Source of the DNA: AC-43 sp963728855
Lineage (GTDB): Bacteria > Actinomycetota > Actinomycetes > Mycobacteriales > Micromonosporaceae
NCBI GenBank assembly: GCA_963728855.1
Contig: CAVSLN010000010.1
Coordinates: 759,964 to 823,963 of the forward strand
Reading direction: 5' to 3'
Length of the DNA stretch: 64,000 nucleotides
The notes beneath the pieces are model-generated. The model was not told the DNA's origin, did not search any database, and worked only from the letters and a program-made list of their open reading frames with translations. This document shows positions 34,066-43,549 of the stretch, piece by piece; position 1 is the first letter of the stretch, and each line of letters starts with the position of its first letter. The position numbers and the translations under genes were made by a program.

Positions 34066-35384
34066 CGACGGCGGTGGAACACGAGACGGTCCCCGGCGTG
34101 GTCGGGGACATCGAGCTGTCCGAGCCGCTGCCGGACCTCGCGGCGTACGACCCGGCCGGGCGCCGAGTCGGCGAGGCGTGGCTGCTGGTACGGCTGTTCA
34201 GCGAGCCGCTCGGCCTGCTCGCGCTCGACCTGCCCGACGACGGCGTACCCGCTCCGGTGCTCGCCGCCGCGATCGAGCGCGGGTACGGGCCGGCGATCCG
34301 CGAGCGGGTCGTGGCCGGGGGTGGCGACCCGGGCGCGCCGATCCTCGACGGCGTACGGCTGCCCGGGCAGTCCCTGTTCCTGGCCATACGGGACGAGGTG
34401 CTGCGTACCGCGCCGCCGATCACCGTGGTGCTGTGCACCCGCGAGCGCCCCGAGGCACTGGCCGTGTGCCTGGAGAGCCTGCTCGCCCAGGCGTATCCGA
34501 GCTTCCGGGTACTGGTCGTCGACAACGCGCCGACCACCGACGCCACCGAGAAGGTGGTACGGGCGGCGGCGCGGCGCGGTCCGGTGGACTACCTGCCCGC
34601 GCCGATCCCGGGGCTGTCGCACGCCCGTAACGTGGCCGTGGCGGCGGCGCCCGGCGAGATCCTCGCGTGGATCGACGACGACGAGGTGGCCGACCCGTAC
34701 TGGCTCGCCGAGATCGCCCGCGCGCTGCACGAGCACCCGGACGCCGACGTGGTCTCCGGGGTCATCGTGCCGGCCGAGCTGGAGACGTTGCCACAGCTGT
34801 GGTTCGAGCAGTTCGGCGGGCACAGCAAGGGCCGGGGCTTCACGCCCGCGGTGTTCTCCCCGGCCACGCGCAGGGCGCAGAGCCCGCTGTACCCGTTGCC
34901 GCCCTTCGGTACCGGCGCCAACATGGCCTTCCGGCCCGGGGTCATCGAGCGCATCGGCGGCTTCGACACCGCGCTCGGCGCCGGTACGCCGGCCATGGGC
35001 TCGGAGGACACGCTCGCCTTCACGCAGGTGCTGCTGGGCAGGGGCACGATCGTGTACCAGCCGACCGCGCTGGTGCGCCACTACCACCGGCGGGACTACG
35101 CGGGGCTGCACAAGCAGATGGTCGGCTACGGCACCGGCCTGACCGCCGCGTACACCAGCCTGGTCCTGCGCAACCCGCTGGTGCTCTTCCCGTTGCTCCG
35201 CCTCGTCCCGACCGCCCTGCGCGACGTCCTGGGCGACGACGGCCTGCGTACCGCTACGCTACGGGACGACTTCCCTCGCGAGCTTCTCACCGCAAACCGA
35301 CAGGGTATGCTGCGCGGACCTCGCGCTTACCTGGCCGGACGGCGGCGGGACCGGCAACTGGGGAAGCAAGCGGCACAACCATGA
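34062..35384 (+). CDS. Glycosyltransferase family 2 with N-terminal extension
   Basis: A 440-residue protein. The first 120 residues (LLVRLFSEPLGLLALDLPDDGVPAPVLAAAIERGYG) form a separate domain common in actinobacterial GT2 proteins. The GT-A domain begins ITVVLCTRERPEALAVCLESLLAQ and has EILAWIDDDEVADPYWLAEIARAL and GSEDTLAFTQVLLGRG. The start is GTG 34062, coupled to the previous gene. The stop is part of an ATGA overlap with a 22-codon ORF. Confidence 0.9.
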   Translation: MTTAVEHETVPGVVGDIELSEPLPDLAAYDPAGRRVGEAWLLVRLFSEPLGLLALDLPDDGVPAPVLAAAIERGYGPAIRERVVAGGGDPGAPILDGVRLPGQSLFLAIRDEVLRTAPPITVVLCTRERPEALAVCLESLLAQAYPSFRVLVVDNAPTTDATEKVVRAAARRGPVDYLPAPIPGLSHARNVAVAAAPGEILAWIDDDEVADPYWLAEIARALHEHPDADVVSGVIVPAELETLPQLWFEQFGGHSKGRGFTPAVFSPATRRAQSPLYPLPPFGTGANMAFRPGVIERIGGFDTALGAGTPAMGSEDTLAFTQVLLGRGTIVYQPTALVRHYHRRDYAGLHKQMVGYGTGLTAAYTSLVLRNPLVLFPLLRLVPTALRDVLGDDGLRTATLRDDFPRELLTANRQGMLRGPRAYLAGRRRDRQLGKQAAQP

Positions 35385-35449
35385 CGAGGAGCGGCATGAC
35401 CGGCTGGCACCCCATCCGGTCGGCCGGCGCAGCGGGGTCATCCAGATGA
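35381..35449 (+). CDS. 22-codon coupled ORF between glycosyltransferase and flippase fusion
   Basis: ATG 35381 overlaps the stop of the previous gene (ATGA), and its TGA overlaps the ATG of the flippase fusion gene. It encodes MTRSGMTGWHPIRSAGAAGS plus two residues. It may serve only to hand ribosomes on across the gap; no homology recognised. Confidence 0.35.
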   Translation: MTRSGMTGWHPIRSAGAAGSSR

Positions 35450-38400
35450 GTACGGCACAGGTGAGCACACTTCCGGGGAGCCCGACGGCCACGGCCAACC
35501 CGACCGCGACGGCCGACCCGCCGGCCCGGGCGAGCACGGTGGTGCGCAACGCGGTTGCGCTGATGTTCTCCACCGTGGCGACCTCCGCGCTGGGCATGGT
35601 CTTCTGGACCGTCGCGGCCCGGCTCGCCACGCCGAGCGCGCTGGGCCGCGCGTCGGCCGAGACGGCCGCGGTGACCCTGCTCGCCGGGCTCGCCCAGCTC
35701 AACCTGGCCAACGTGATGCCGCGCTTCCTGCCGGTGGCCGGCCGGGCCACCGGCAAGTTCATCGCCCGGGGGTACGGCGCCGCCGCGCTCGTCGGCCTGG
35801 TGCTCTCCCTCGGGTACGCGGCCACCGGTCTCGGCGGGCACTTCCTGCCCTCGACGCCGTTCGAGATCGCCATGTTCACCGGCTCGGTGATCCTGCTCGG
35901 CATCCTCATCGTGCAGGACGGGGTGCTGGCCGCGCTGCGCCGGGCCACCTGGGTACCGTTCGTCAAGGCCGGGTTCGCCTTCGCGAAGGTGGCGCTGCTG
36001 CCCGTACTGGCGGCGTGGGGCGCGGGCACCGGGGTCTTCGTGGCGTGGAGCGCACCGGTCGTGCTGGCCGTCGCGGTGGTCACCGCGTTGATCTTCTTAC
36101 GGGTGGTACCCGAGCAGGTCCGCCTGAGCGGCGGAAAGTCCTCGCTGCCCGGGCGGCGGGACATCGCCTCGTTCCTGACCGGCCAGTACGTCAGCAGCAT
36201 CCTGTTCAACGTCGCGTACGGCGTACCCCCGGTGCTGGTCGCCACCGTGCTGGGCGCGGACTCCAGCGCGTACTTCGCGATCCCGTGGCTGATCGCGACC
36301 TCGGTCACCGCCCTGCTGGCCAACATCAGCATGTCGCTCGTCGCCGAGGTGAGCAACGACAGCGGGCACCTGCACACCCACCTGCTCCGGGCGATGCGCC
36401 TGGACGCACTGGTGTCGGTCGGCGGCGGTGCCCTGCTGGCGCTGGCAGCGCCGCTCGTGCTCATGGTGTTCGGGGGCGCGTACGTCACCGAGGGCACCAC
36501 GACCCTGCAGCTGCTCGGGATCGGGCTGCCGTTCGCCGGCGTCACGTTCCTCTACTGCGCGCTCAACACGATCGACAAGCACGTGTGGCGTACGGTCGCC
36601 GCGCAGGGCGTGATCGCGACCATCTTCATCGGCGGCGGGTACGTCGCCATGGGCCGGTACGGCACGGCGGGCGTGGCCGTCGCGTTCGACATCGCGCAGG
36701 CTGGCGTCGCCCTCTTCGTCCTGCCGTCGCTGGTACGAACATTCCGTACCCGGCCCGACGGGGTACGGCCGCCGGTGCTGCCCCCGCTGGGCCGGGGCGG
36801 GTTCCGGGGCGTGGACGTCTTCGTCGCCTCCGACACCATGCTGTTGACATTCAGCTTCCCGACGAGTATCTACGCGAGCAGCGCCGCGCGGTCCCGGGCG
36901 GCCGGACCTGAGTCGGACTCGGTGGCCGGCGGTGCCGAACCCGAGGTGAAGCTCGCGCTGGTACCGGAGAACCTGGCCAGCGGGGTCTACGCCAGCCGGG
37001 CCGTCGCCCGTACCGACGGTGGTAGCGACAGCGTGGTCGGCACGAGCGGCGAGGAGGCGGCGACGGTGGAGAGCAAGGGCGAACCGCCGCCGGCCTTCGC
37101 CGAGTCGGCCACGATGCCGATGCCACGGATCCCGGCCGACGGGCACGACGGGGGGGAGGAGAAGGAGCTGGCGACGCCGGTGCTCGGCCCGCTGCCCGAC
37201 GAGCCGGTGACCGGTCCGATCCCGCGCGAGGCGGTGGTCACCATGGCCATGCAGCGCGACGTGGTAACCGCACCGCTGCCGCGGTCGGTGGAGCAAGTAC
37301 CGGTGCCGGGAGGACTGGCGCTGGGAGGACCGGCGCTGGCACGACCGAAGCCGCCGTCGATGCCGCCGCTCCTGCGGTCCACGTACGTCCCCGAACCGAA
37401 GCAACCGGGCCCGGTCGCGCGCGTGCTGCTGGCCCGGGGGGCGCCCGAGCGGGTCACCCAGGTGCTCGCCTGGACCGCGCTGCTGCTCGGCGTACTGACC
37501 CCGATCCTGGTACGGCTGCCGGTCGGGCCGCTGCCGAAGGTCGTACTGGTCCTGCTGTTCGCCTGCTTCGCGCCCGGCTGTGCCGTGCTGAGCCACGTGC
37601 GGCTGGGCGACGCGGTGATCTCGTGGGCGATGTCGTACCTGCTCAGCATCGCGCTGTTCGCACTCGTCGCGGTGACGATGGTGTGGACCCGGCTCTGGCA
37701 GCCGTACCTGGGGCTGCTTCTGCTGGCCGTACCCACGGTCGGGTTGGCCGCGCACGCGCTCGCACCGGCCCTCGTGCCGCGCCGCCGCCGGGCGGCCGGG
37801 CCCGGTGCACAGCCGGCGCCCCGCCAGGCCGCTGCGCCCCGCCAGGCCGCTGCGCCCCGGCTCGGCGCGGACGCCACCGCCGTGCTGCCGCGGTCCACCG
37901 AGTCGCCGGCGTTGCCCGACCCGCCGGTGCGGGAGTCATCGGCGGCAGCCACCTCGATCCTGCCCCGGCTGGCCGACGCCGGGCCGGACGAGACCGCGGT
38001 GATCCGGCTGCCCGACCTGCCCGAGGGCACCGACGCGGGGGCGGACGCGACGGCCGTCATCCCGGCGGTCGGCCGGTCCACCGGCCCCGAGGTGACCGCG
38101 GTGCTCCCCGGCGGGCCGCGGCGCTCCGCCGACGCGCTGTCCATGCAGGTGGTGGCGATCCAGAAGACGCTGGAGGGCGCGGCCGCGACCGGTACGCTGC
38201 GCCGCGAGGCCCAGCCCGCGCCCGATCCGGACCGGCGCGGCACGACCGTGTCCGGCCGGCCCTCGCCGCTCCGCCGGTTCCGGCTGCTGTTCGACTTCGG
38301 GCCGCTGGTCGCCGCGGTGGCACTGTGGGTATACAGCCTCGGCCATTCCACCATGGACGTGGTCGGGGACTACGGCCTCCTGCAGATCATGCACCCGAGC

Positions 38401-40053
38401 TTCTTCGTCGCGGTCGCGCTGGTTTGCACGGGGTTCGTCGTCCAGCTGGCCCGGCGGGGCTGGCGCGGTTGGGTCCTGGTGACCTACCTGCTGACCACCG
38501 TGGTGATCCTGCGGGCCACGGTGCCGATCATGCTGATCCCGCCGGAGTACGCCTGGACGTACAAGCACGTCGCGGTCGAGGAGTTCATCCGGACCACCGG
38601 CACGGTCACCGACCCGTACGACATCTACCAGCAGTGGCCGACGTTCTTCAGCAGCAGCGCGGTACTGCTGAAGCTGACCGGGCTCGCCCCGCTCACCATG
38701 GCCGCCTGGGCACCGCTGTTCAACAACCTCGTGTACCTGCTGCCGCTGTTCGCCGTCGCCCGTACCCTGTCGAGCAACAAGCGGGTGCCGTACGTGACGG
38801 TGTTCCTGTTCGCCGTCGCCAACTGGGTCGCCCAGGACTACTACTCCCCCCAGGGCTTCGTCTACGGGCTGTGCCTCGGCGTGTTCCTCATCCTGCTGCG
38901 CTGGCTGCGCCGGGTCCCGGGACCGGAGGACCGGTTCACCCCCAGGTTCCTCACCCGGATCTGGAAGTGGCTGCTGCGCGACCTGGCCGACGTGCCGTAC
39001 GCGTCCAAGCGCGCGGTACGGGTCGCCCTGGCCACCCTGTACCTGCTCTACATCGTCATCGCGACCGCGCACCAGCTGTCGCCGTACATCGTGGCGATGT
39101 GTGCCGGCGCGCTCATCGTGCTCGGCGTGGTGTCCCCGCGGCAGCTGATCCCCGTACTGCTCGGCATCGCGATCCTGTACCTGGTGCCCCGCCAGAACTT
39201 CGCGGAGAGCTACGGCATCTTCGACGGCTTCAACATCTTCAAGAACGCCCAGGGCACCTCGGCCAGCGACTTCGGCTCGCCGGGCCAGGAGTTCTCCGCG
39301 CTCGCCGTACGGGTGCTGTCGCTCGCGCTCTGGGGCCTCGCCATGCTCGCCGTCATCATCTGGCGTCGCCGCCTCGGACCGGTGACCGCGCCGGCCATCC
39401 TGGCCTTCGCGCCCTTCGCCCTGCTGTTCATGCAGAGCTATGGCGGCGAGGCGATCTACCGGGTGTTCCTGTTCTCCCTGCCGTGGTGCGCCTACCTCGT
39501 CACGATCCTGCTGTTCCGGATCCGCCGGGTCCCGCGCGCGGTCGGGGCGGCGGCCGGTGCGGTACTCCTCACCGCCGCGATGCTCGCCGGCATCCAGGGC
39601 TCGCACGGGCAGCTCGCGGTCGACCGGTTCACCGACAACGAGATCGTCGCGAGTAAATGGCTGTACGACCACGCCCAGCCGGGCGCGGCGATCGTGCTGG
39701 CCACGTCCGACTTCCCGTCGCCGTACACGGCCAACTACGGCGGCTTCAAGCCCGGCCGCAACGGGGTCGCCGAACTCGTCAAGGCGAACCTCATGGCCCA
39801 CCTGAAGCTCAACGCGGCCGACCTGCCGTCCGTCGAGGCGTACTCCCGGCAGCTCGGCGGCACCACGGCGTACCTTGTCATCAGCCGATCGATGCGTATC
39901 TATGGACACTACTTCGGCTACTTCTACGACAAGGACCACGCGCTGGACAACCTGCAGGCGGCCTGTGCCGCCTCGCCCCACTGGAAGCTCTTCTACCGCA
40001 ACCCCGACGTGGTCATCTACCAGATCGTCGCGCCGGCCCAGCCGGCGCGCTGA
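35446..40053 (+). CDS. Giant flippase-polymerase/glycosyltransferase-like fusion membrane protein
   Basis: A 1535-residue protein. Residues 30-450 form a Wzx/MATE-like flippase (VVRNAVALMFSTVATSALGMVFWTVAARL, about 12 helices). Residues 450-670 are a low-complexity Pro/Glu/Ala linker. Helices at 675-770 are followed by a second linker with APRQAA repeats and ATAVLP/ETAVIRLP motifs. From about 945, some 12 more helices (LLFDFGPLVAAVALWVYSLG) and an external C-terminal domain of about 160 residues resemble membrane glycosyltransferases or polymerases. A single chain may flip and then extend or transfer the polysaccharide. The C-terminal function is inference. GT-like motif: QWPTFFSSSAVL region. 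Confidence 0.75.
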   Translation: MSTAQVSTLPGSPTATANPTATADPPARASTVVRNAVALMFSTVATSALGMVFWTVAARLATPSALGRASAETAAVTLLAGLAQLNLANVMPRFLPVAGRATGKFIARGYGAAALVGLVLSLGYAATGLGGHFLPSTPFEIAMFTGSVILLGILIVQDGVLAALRRATWVPFVKAGFAFAKVALLPVLAAWGAGTGVFVAWSAPVVLAVAVVTALIFLRVVPEQVRLSGGKSSLPGRRDIASFLTGQYVSSILFNVAYGVPPVLVATVLGADSSAYFAIPWLIATSVTALLANISMSLVAEVSNDSGHLHTHLLRAMRLDALVSVGGGALLALAAPLVLMVFGGAYVTEGTTTLQLLGIGLPFAGVTFLYCALNTIDKHVWRTVAAQGVIATIFIGGGYVAMGRYGTAGVAVAFDIAQAGVALFVLPSLVRTFRTRPDGVRPPVLPPLGRGGFRGVDVFVASDTMLLTFSFPTSIYASSAARSRAAGPESDSVAGGAEPEVKLALVPENLASGVYASRAVARTDGGSDSVVGTSGEEAATVESKGEPPPAFAESATMPMPRIPADGHDGGEEKELATPVLGPLPDEPVTGPIPREAVVTMAMQRDVVTAPLPRSVEQVPVPGGLALGGPALARPKPPSMPPLLRSTYVPEPKQPGPVARVLLARGAPERVTQVLAWTALLLGVLTPILVRLPVGPLPKVVLVLLFACFAPGCAVLSHVRLGDAVISWAMSYLLSIALFALVAVTMVWTRLWQPYLGLLLLAVPTVGLAAHALAPALVPRRRRAAGPGAQPAPRQAAAPRQAAAPRLGADATAVLPRSTESPALPDPPVRESSAAATSILPRLADAGPDETAVIRLPDLPEGTDAGADATAVIPAVGRSTGPEVTAVLPGGPRRSADALSMQVVAIQKTLEGAAATGTLRREAQPAPDPDRRGTTVSGRPSPLRRFRLLFDFGPLVAAVALWVYSLGHSTMDVVGDYGLLQIMHPSFFVAVALVCTGFVVQLARRGWRGWVLVTYLLTTVVILRATVPIMLIPPEYAWTYKHVAVEEFIRTTGTVTDPYDIYQQWPTFFSSSAVLLKLTGLAPLTMAAWAPLFNNLVYLLPLFAVARTLSSNKRVPYVTVFLFAVANWVAQDYYSPQGFVYGLCLGVFLILLRWLRRVPGPEDRFTPRFLTRIWKWLLRDLADVPYASKRAVRVALATLYLLYIVIATAHQLSPYIVAMCAGALIVLGVVSPRQLIPVLLGIAILYLVPRQNFAESYGIFDGFNIFKNAQGTSASDFGSPGQEFSALAVRVLSLALWGLAMLAVIIWRRRLGPVTAPAILAFAPFALLFMQSYGGEAIYRVFLFSLPWCAYLVTILLFRIRRVPRAVGAAAGAVLLTAAMLAGIQGSHGQLAVDRFTDNEIVASKWLYDHAQPGAAIVLATSDFPSPYTANYGGFKPGRNGVAELVKANLMAHLKLNAADLPSVEAYSRQLGGTTAYLVISRSMRIYGHYFGYFYDKDHALDNLQAACAASPHWKLFYRNPDVVIYQIVAPAQPAR

Positions 40054-40084
40054 GCCCCGCACCCGGTCGACCGGGAGGGGCCAC

Positions 40085-40885
40085 TCAGGTGAGGGTGCGG
40101 CCGAGGCCGTGCAGCGCGCCCCACCGGGCCATCCGCCAGGCCGGCTGCGCGGCCCGCTTGAGCGTGGGCACCAGGCCGGGTTCGCCGGTGTGCACCGCCG
40201 CGACCGTGTCCGGTCCGCTGTGGTCCGGCGTGATGTGCAGCCGGGGTACGGCGAGCCGGGCGCCCGGTGCCTCGTGCAGCCGCCGGCCGACCTCGCAGGC
40301 GTTGTCGTGGCCGTACTTCGCGACGGTGGCCCGGACCCGCGCGCTGTTGTACCCGTGCGGGTACGCGAACGACGGTACGGCCGCGCCGATCTCCTGCTCC
40401 AGCTGGTCCCTGCTGTCCCGGATCTCCCGGTCCAGGACCGTCGGCCGCAGGACGTCCAGCGGGTGGTGGATCAGGCTGTGGTTGCCGATCTCGACCCCGG
40501 CCGCGGCCACCTCCCGTACCTGGTCCCAGGACAGCAGCGGGCCGAAGGTGCCGGTGGTCGCCATCGGGGCGGCCGCGGTGCCGATGTGCCCGACGGACAC
40601 GTAGAGGGTCGCGGTCGCGCCGACGTCCCGTAGCACCTCCAGCCCGGCGGTGAGGAAGTCCTCGTACCCGTCGTCGAAGGTCACCCCGACCACCTTGGCC
40701 GCCGGGTCGCAAGCCTTACGCCGCAAGGCTTCCGTCTGCCCGACGAGGGCGTACCCGGCGGCGGCCAGGGCGCCCAGCTGCTCGCGTAGCCGGTCCGGCG
40801 GTACGGCCAGGCTCCGCAGCGGCCCATCGTCCACAGTGGACACCGAGTGGTACATGAGTACGGCGAGGCTCACGGGCCGGTCCAT
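40085..40885 (-). CDS. Polysaccharide deacetylase (NodB domain)
   Basis: A 266-residue protein: LAVLMYHSVSTVDDGP at the N-terminus, VVGVTFDDGYEDFLTAGLEVL (catalytic/metal Asp pair), EIGNHSLIHHPLD (His motif) and PSFAYPHGYNSARVRA. It removes N-acetyl groups from polysaccharide; without a signal peptide, cytoplasmic or non-classical location is possible. ATG 40885 overlaps the end of the GH16 gene by 16 bp, so both are co-transcribed, convergent to the main locus. The palindrome at 40829 encodes STVD. Confidence 0.88.
   Translation of the reverse strand: MDRPVSLAVLMYHSVSTVDDGPLRSLAVPPDRLREQLGALAAAGYALVGQTEALRRKACDPAAKVVGVTFDDGYEDFLTAGLEVLRDVGATATLYVSVGHIGTAAAPMATTGTFGPLLSWDQVREVAAAGVEIGNHSLIHHPLDVLRPTVLDREIRDSRDQLEQEIGAAVPSFAYPHGYNSARVRATVAKYGHDNACEVGRRLHEAPGARLAVPRLHITPDHSGPDTVAAVHTGEPGLVPTLKRAAQPAWRMARWGALHGLGRTLT
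40829..40841. repeat. 13-bp palindrome GTCCACAGTGGAC
   Basis: Exact copy in the deacetylase gene, encoding STVD on the minus strand. Confidence 0.9.
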
Positions 40886-42195
40886 TCATACAGGCTCACC
40901 CAGTCGATCTGGAGGTTGACCACGGGTGGGGTGGTGGAGTTGGGGCAGTGCTCCCAGGTGCCGCCGCAGGCCCATGCCTGGGTCTGCAGGCCGAGGTCCA
41001 TCGGTTCGGCCGGTACGTGCGGGCTGTCGATGGTCCCCCACATCTTGCCGTCGACCCGGTACACGATGTGGCCCGGGGTCCACTCCAGCGTGGCGGTGTG
41101 CCACTTGGTGAAGTCCGCGTTCGTCGTCTTCTGGATCTTCTGGTCGCCGGGGGACCAGTGCATGGTCGAGGTGGTGGACTGACGGTCGCCGCCGTTGTCC
41201 TCGACGATGTCGAGCTCCGGTGGCCACTGGTTGGACGTGGGCCACAGCAGAAGCGCGTACGCGATGCCGGTCCCGCGGTCCATCCGGAACCGGACGTCGA
41301 AGCGCCCGTACTTCTGGGAGAACACGTTGTGGTTGGACACCCCGGCGGTCGCGTAGAGCTCGCCGTTCGGCGTCTGCTGGCGGTACCCGGAGATGGTGAG
41401 GAGGCCGCCCGAGACACTCACGTGCGCCGGGTCGAACCAGCCGCCTGGGTCACCGTTGGGCTGGCCGGAGTAGGCGAACCAGTTGTCGTTCAGGCCGGTG
41501 CCGGCGAAGTCGTCGGTGAACGTCTGGTACCAGCCCGGAATCTCCCCGATCGGCATCGGTACCCCGGACGGGGCGAGGCCGTCGCGCAGCGGGCCGGTCG
41601 GGTGGGGTATCGGTCGGCCGGCTGACGGGTTGACCGCGCCGGCCGGCCGTGACGGGGCGGCGGTGGCACCGGAGCCGGCCGCCTCGTCGGTGGCGGCGGG
41701 TACCGGCCGCGTCCCGCCCGGCATAGTGATCTTGTAGAGGCCGAACGCGGCGATCACGAACAGGACGACGGTCATCACGGCGTACGTGACCTTGTGCCGC
41801 AGCCCGCGCGGCGGCGGTGGCGGTTCGGCGGGTACCAGCGGCCCGGTGTAACGGGACGCGCCGGCGGACACCCGCCCCGTGTTGCCGACCGGAAGCACCG
41901 GCGCCGTGACGGCGCCGGGGACCGGGCTCGGGCTCGGGACCGGCTTGATGACGGGAAAGGCGTTGGTGGCGGCGTCGGTACCGAAGGCCGGGTCGGTCCG
42001 GGGCTTGGGCGCCGCGGTCGGGGCCGGGGTCGGGGCCGGGGCCGCGGTCGGGGCCGGGGCCGCGGTCGGCGCCCAGGTCGGGGTCGGGGCCGGCTCAGGC
42101 TCGGGCTCGGGCGCGGCGTGCCGGCCGCGCCGGGCCGGACTCACGCGGGGCAGGCCGGTCGGCGGCGTCGGCTCGTCGACGACAGGGGACTGCAT
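40870..42195 (-). CDS. Membrane-anchored glycoside hydrolase family 16
   Basis: A 441-residue type II membrane protein. Residues 1-130 are cytoplasmic, with Pro/Ala/Thr repeats (APTAAPAPTAAPAPTPAPT). One helix lies at about 135-156 (VTYAVMTVVLFVIAAFGLYKI). The external GH16 domain starts near 215 (WYQTFTDDFAGTGLNDNWFAY) and has the catalytic ExDxxE site ELDIVE at about 327-332, plus WHTATLEWTPGHIVYRVDGK. GH16 enzymes cut or transfer beta-glucans and galactans, so it may trim the polymer made by the adjacent locus. The start is ATG 42195. Confidence 0.9.
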   Translation of the reverse strand: MQSPVVDEPTPPTGLPRVSPARRGRHAAPEPEPEPAPTPTWAPTAAPAPTAAPAPTPAPTAAPKPRTDPAFGTDAATNAFPVIKPVPSPSPVPGAVTAPVLPVGNTGRVSAGASRYTGPLVPAEPPPPPRGLRHKVTYAVMTVVLFVIAAFGLYKITMPGGTRPVPAATDEAAGSGATAAPSRPAGAVNPSAGRPIPHPTGPLRDGLAPSGVPMPIGEIPGWYQTFTDDFAGTGLNDNWFAYSGQPNGDPGGWFDPAHVSVSGGLLTISGYRQQTPNGELYATAGVSNHNVFSQKYGRFDVRFRMDRGTGIAYALLLWPTSNQWPPELDIVEDNGGDRQSTTSTMHWSPGDQKIQKTTNADFTKWHTATLEWTPGHIVYRVDGKMWGTIDSPHVPAEPMDLGLQTQAWACGGTWEHCPNSTTPPVVNLQIDWVSLYEWTGP

Positions 42196-42250
42196 GGCGT
42201 TTCCTCACTTCGGGCCGGTCCTGTGGAGGTGCGACCGGATGGCTGCGACG

Positions 42251-43549
42251 TTAGCGGCTGCGGTCACGCCCCGGGGGGTCGGCTGGGGGAACTGGCGGCA
42301 GCAGGGCGACCGGCGACGCGCAGAACAGCCGGATCGCCCGCTCGACCGTCTCCGGCGGGAAGACGCCGGCGTGGAAGCTGGCGGCCAGATGCAGCGCCCC
42401 GTTCAGCTCCCAGGTGGCCACGGACAGCGCGTCGGGCTCGCCGACGCTGCTCACGTTGGTGTGCCGCGCCTCCTCCGCCGGGACCGCCCAGGGCAGGTCG
42501 GCGAACGGGTCGAGGCGGCCGAAGGTGAGGATGAGCTTGGGGCGCGGCGGGTCCGGTACCGGCCGGTCGCCGGCCGCCCCGATGTCGCGCGGCTGGCGCA
42601 GCAGGCGCAGCGCCATCGCGGCGAGCGGCCGACCGGAGGCGATCGCGGCGTGCAGCGCCTGGTGGATCGCGCGCGGGTCGCGCTGGTCGGGTACGGCGAG
42701 GTACTGCCCGATGATGAAGTTCGGCCCGGCCGCCCAGTCCTTGCCCAGGTAGCGCTGCCCGTCCACGAGCAGCACGATGCCGGCCGGGTCGGGGTCCAGC
42801 CCGACGCGCGCGAAGGCGCTGCTGAGCGCGGCGAACACGATCGAGGCCAGGGAGACGTCGGGTGCGTTGCGGTCCCGCCAGACCCGTACCTGCTTGGTGA
42901 CCACCTCGGTGGAGCGGTCCGAGCGCGTGGTGAGCGTGTCCCGCCAGCCGCTGACCGTACGCGTCCTGGCCGGGGCGACGGGTTCGGGGCGCGGCATGCT
43001 CAGCATCTGCCGGACCGCGACGGGGTGCCGCCCGAAGTGCCGCAGCGCCGCCCGGCTCACCAGGAACCGGCCCTGCCGTACCCGGGGCGGCACCGGGGTA
43101 CGGCCCTCGACCGCGGCCCGCATCAGCTCGGCGATGAGCTTGTTGAGGTACGCGCCGCTGCCCAGCGGGTGGGCGAACTTCGCGAGCACGAGGCCCCGTC
43201 CGGCGTCTGCGTCCGTTACGGCGAGGACCAGCGGCCGGTCGCCGAGCGGCAGGTGGTGCTGGGCCCACCCGGCGAGCCCGTCCGGTGTGTCCGGCGCGTC
43301 CGGCGGGAGCGCGACCACCAGCGCCCGGTCGGCCAGCTCGGCCGCGGAGACCGTACGCCAGCGGGCCGGCTTCGCCTCCATCGCGCACACCGCCGGGTGG
43401 GTCGGGTCGGCGGCGTGCAGCGCGGCGAGCGCGGTACGGAGCGTGTCGCCGGTGATGCCGGTGAACGGCCCGCAGACCTTCGATATCTCGTACCCGAGGA
43501 ACACCCGGTCGTAGACCGACATCCGGCGGGCGGTGGTGCGAGACGCCAT
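42251..43549 (-). CDS. Condensation/acyltransferase-like protein
   Basis: A 432-residue soluble protein beginning MSVYDRVFLGYEISKVCGPFTGITGDTLRTALAALHAADPTHPAVC after a short leader, with NFIIGQYLAVPDQRDPRAIHQALHAAIASGRPLAAMAL and ELNGALHLAASFHAGVFPPETVERAI. This layout resembles the chloramphenicol-acetyltransferase fold of condensation-domain and PapA/wax-ester acyltransferases. I do not see the usual HHxxxDG active site clearly (nearest is HHLPLGD), so catalysis is doubtful. The start is ATG 43549, overlapping the upstream gene (ATGA); the two are a pair. Confidence 0.55.
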   Translation of the reverse strand: MASRTTARRMSVYDRVFLGYEISKVCGPFTGITGDTLRTALAALHAADPTHPAVCAMEAKPARWRTVSAAELADRALVVALPPDAPDTPDGLAGWAQHHLPLGDRPLVLAVTDADAGRGLVLAKFAHPLGSGAYLNKLIAELMRAAVEGRTPVPPRVRQGRFLVSRAALRHFGRHPVAVRQMLSMPRPEPVAPARTRTVSGWRDTLTTRSDRSTEVVTKQVRVWRDRNAPDVSLASIVFAALSSAFARVGLDPDPAGIVLLVDGQRYLGKDWAAGPNFIIGQYLAVPDQRDPRAIHQALHAAIASGRPLAAMALRLLRQPRDIGAAGDRPVPDPPRPKLILTFGRLDPFADLPWAVPAEEARHTNVSSVGEPDALSVATWELNGALHLAASFHAGVFPPETVERAIRLFCASPVALLPPVPPADPPGRDRSR

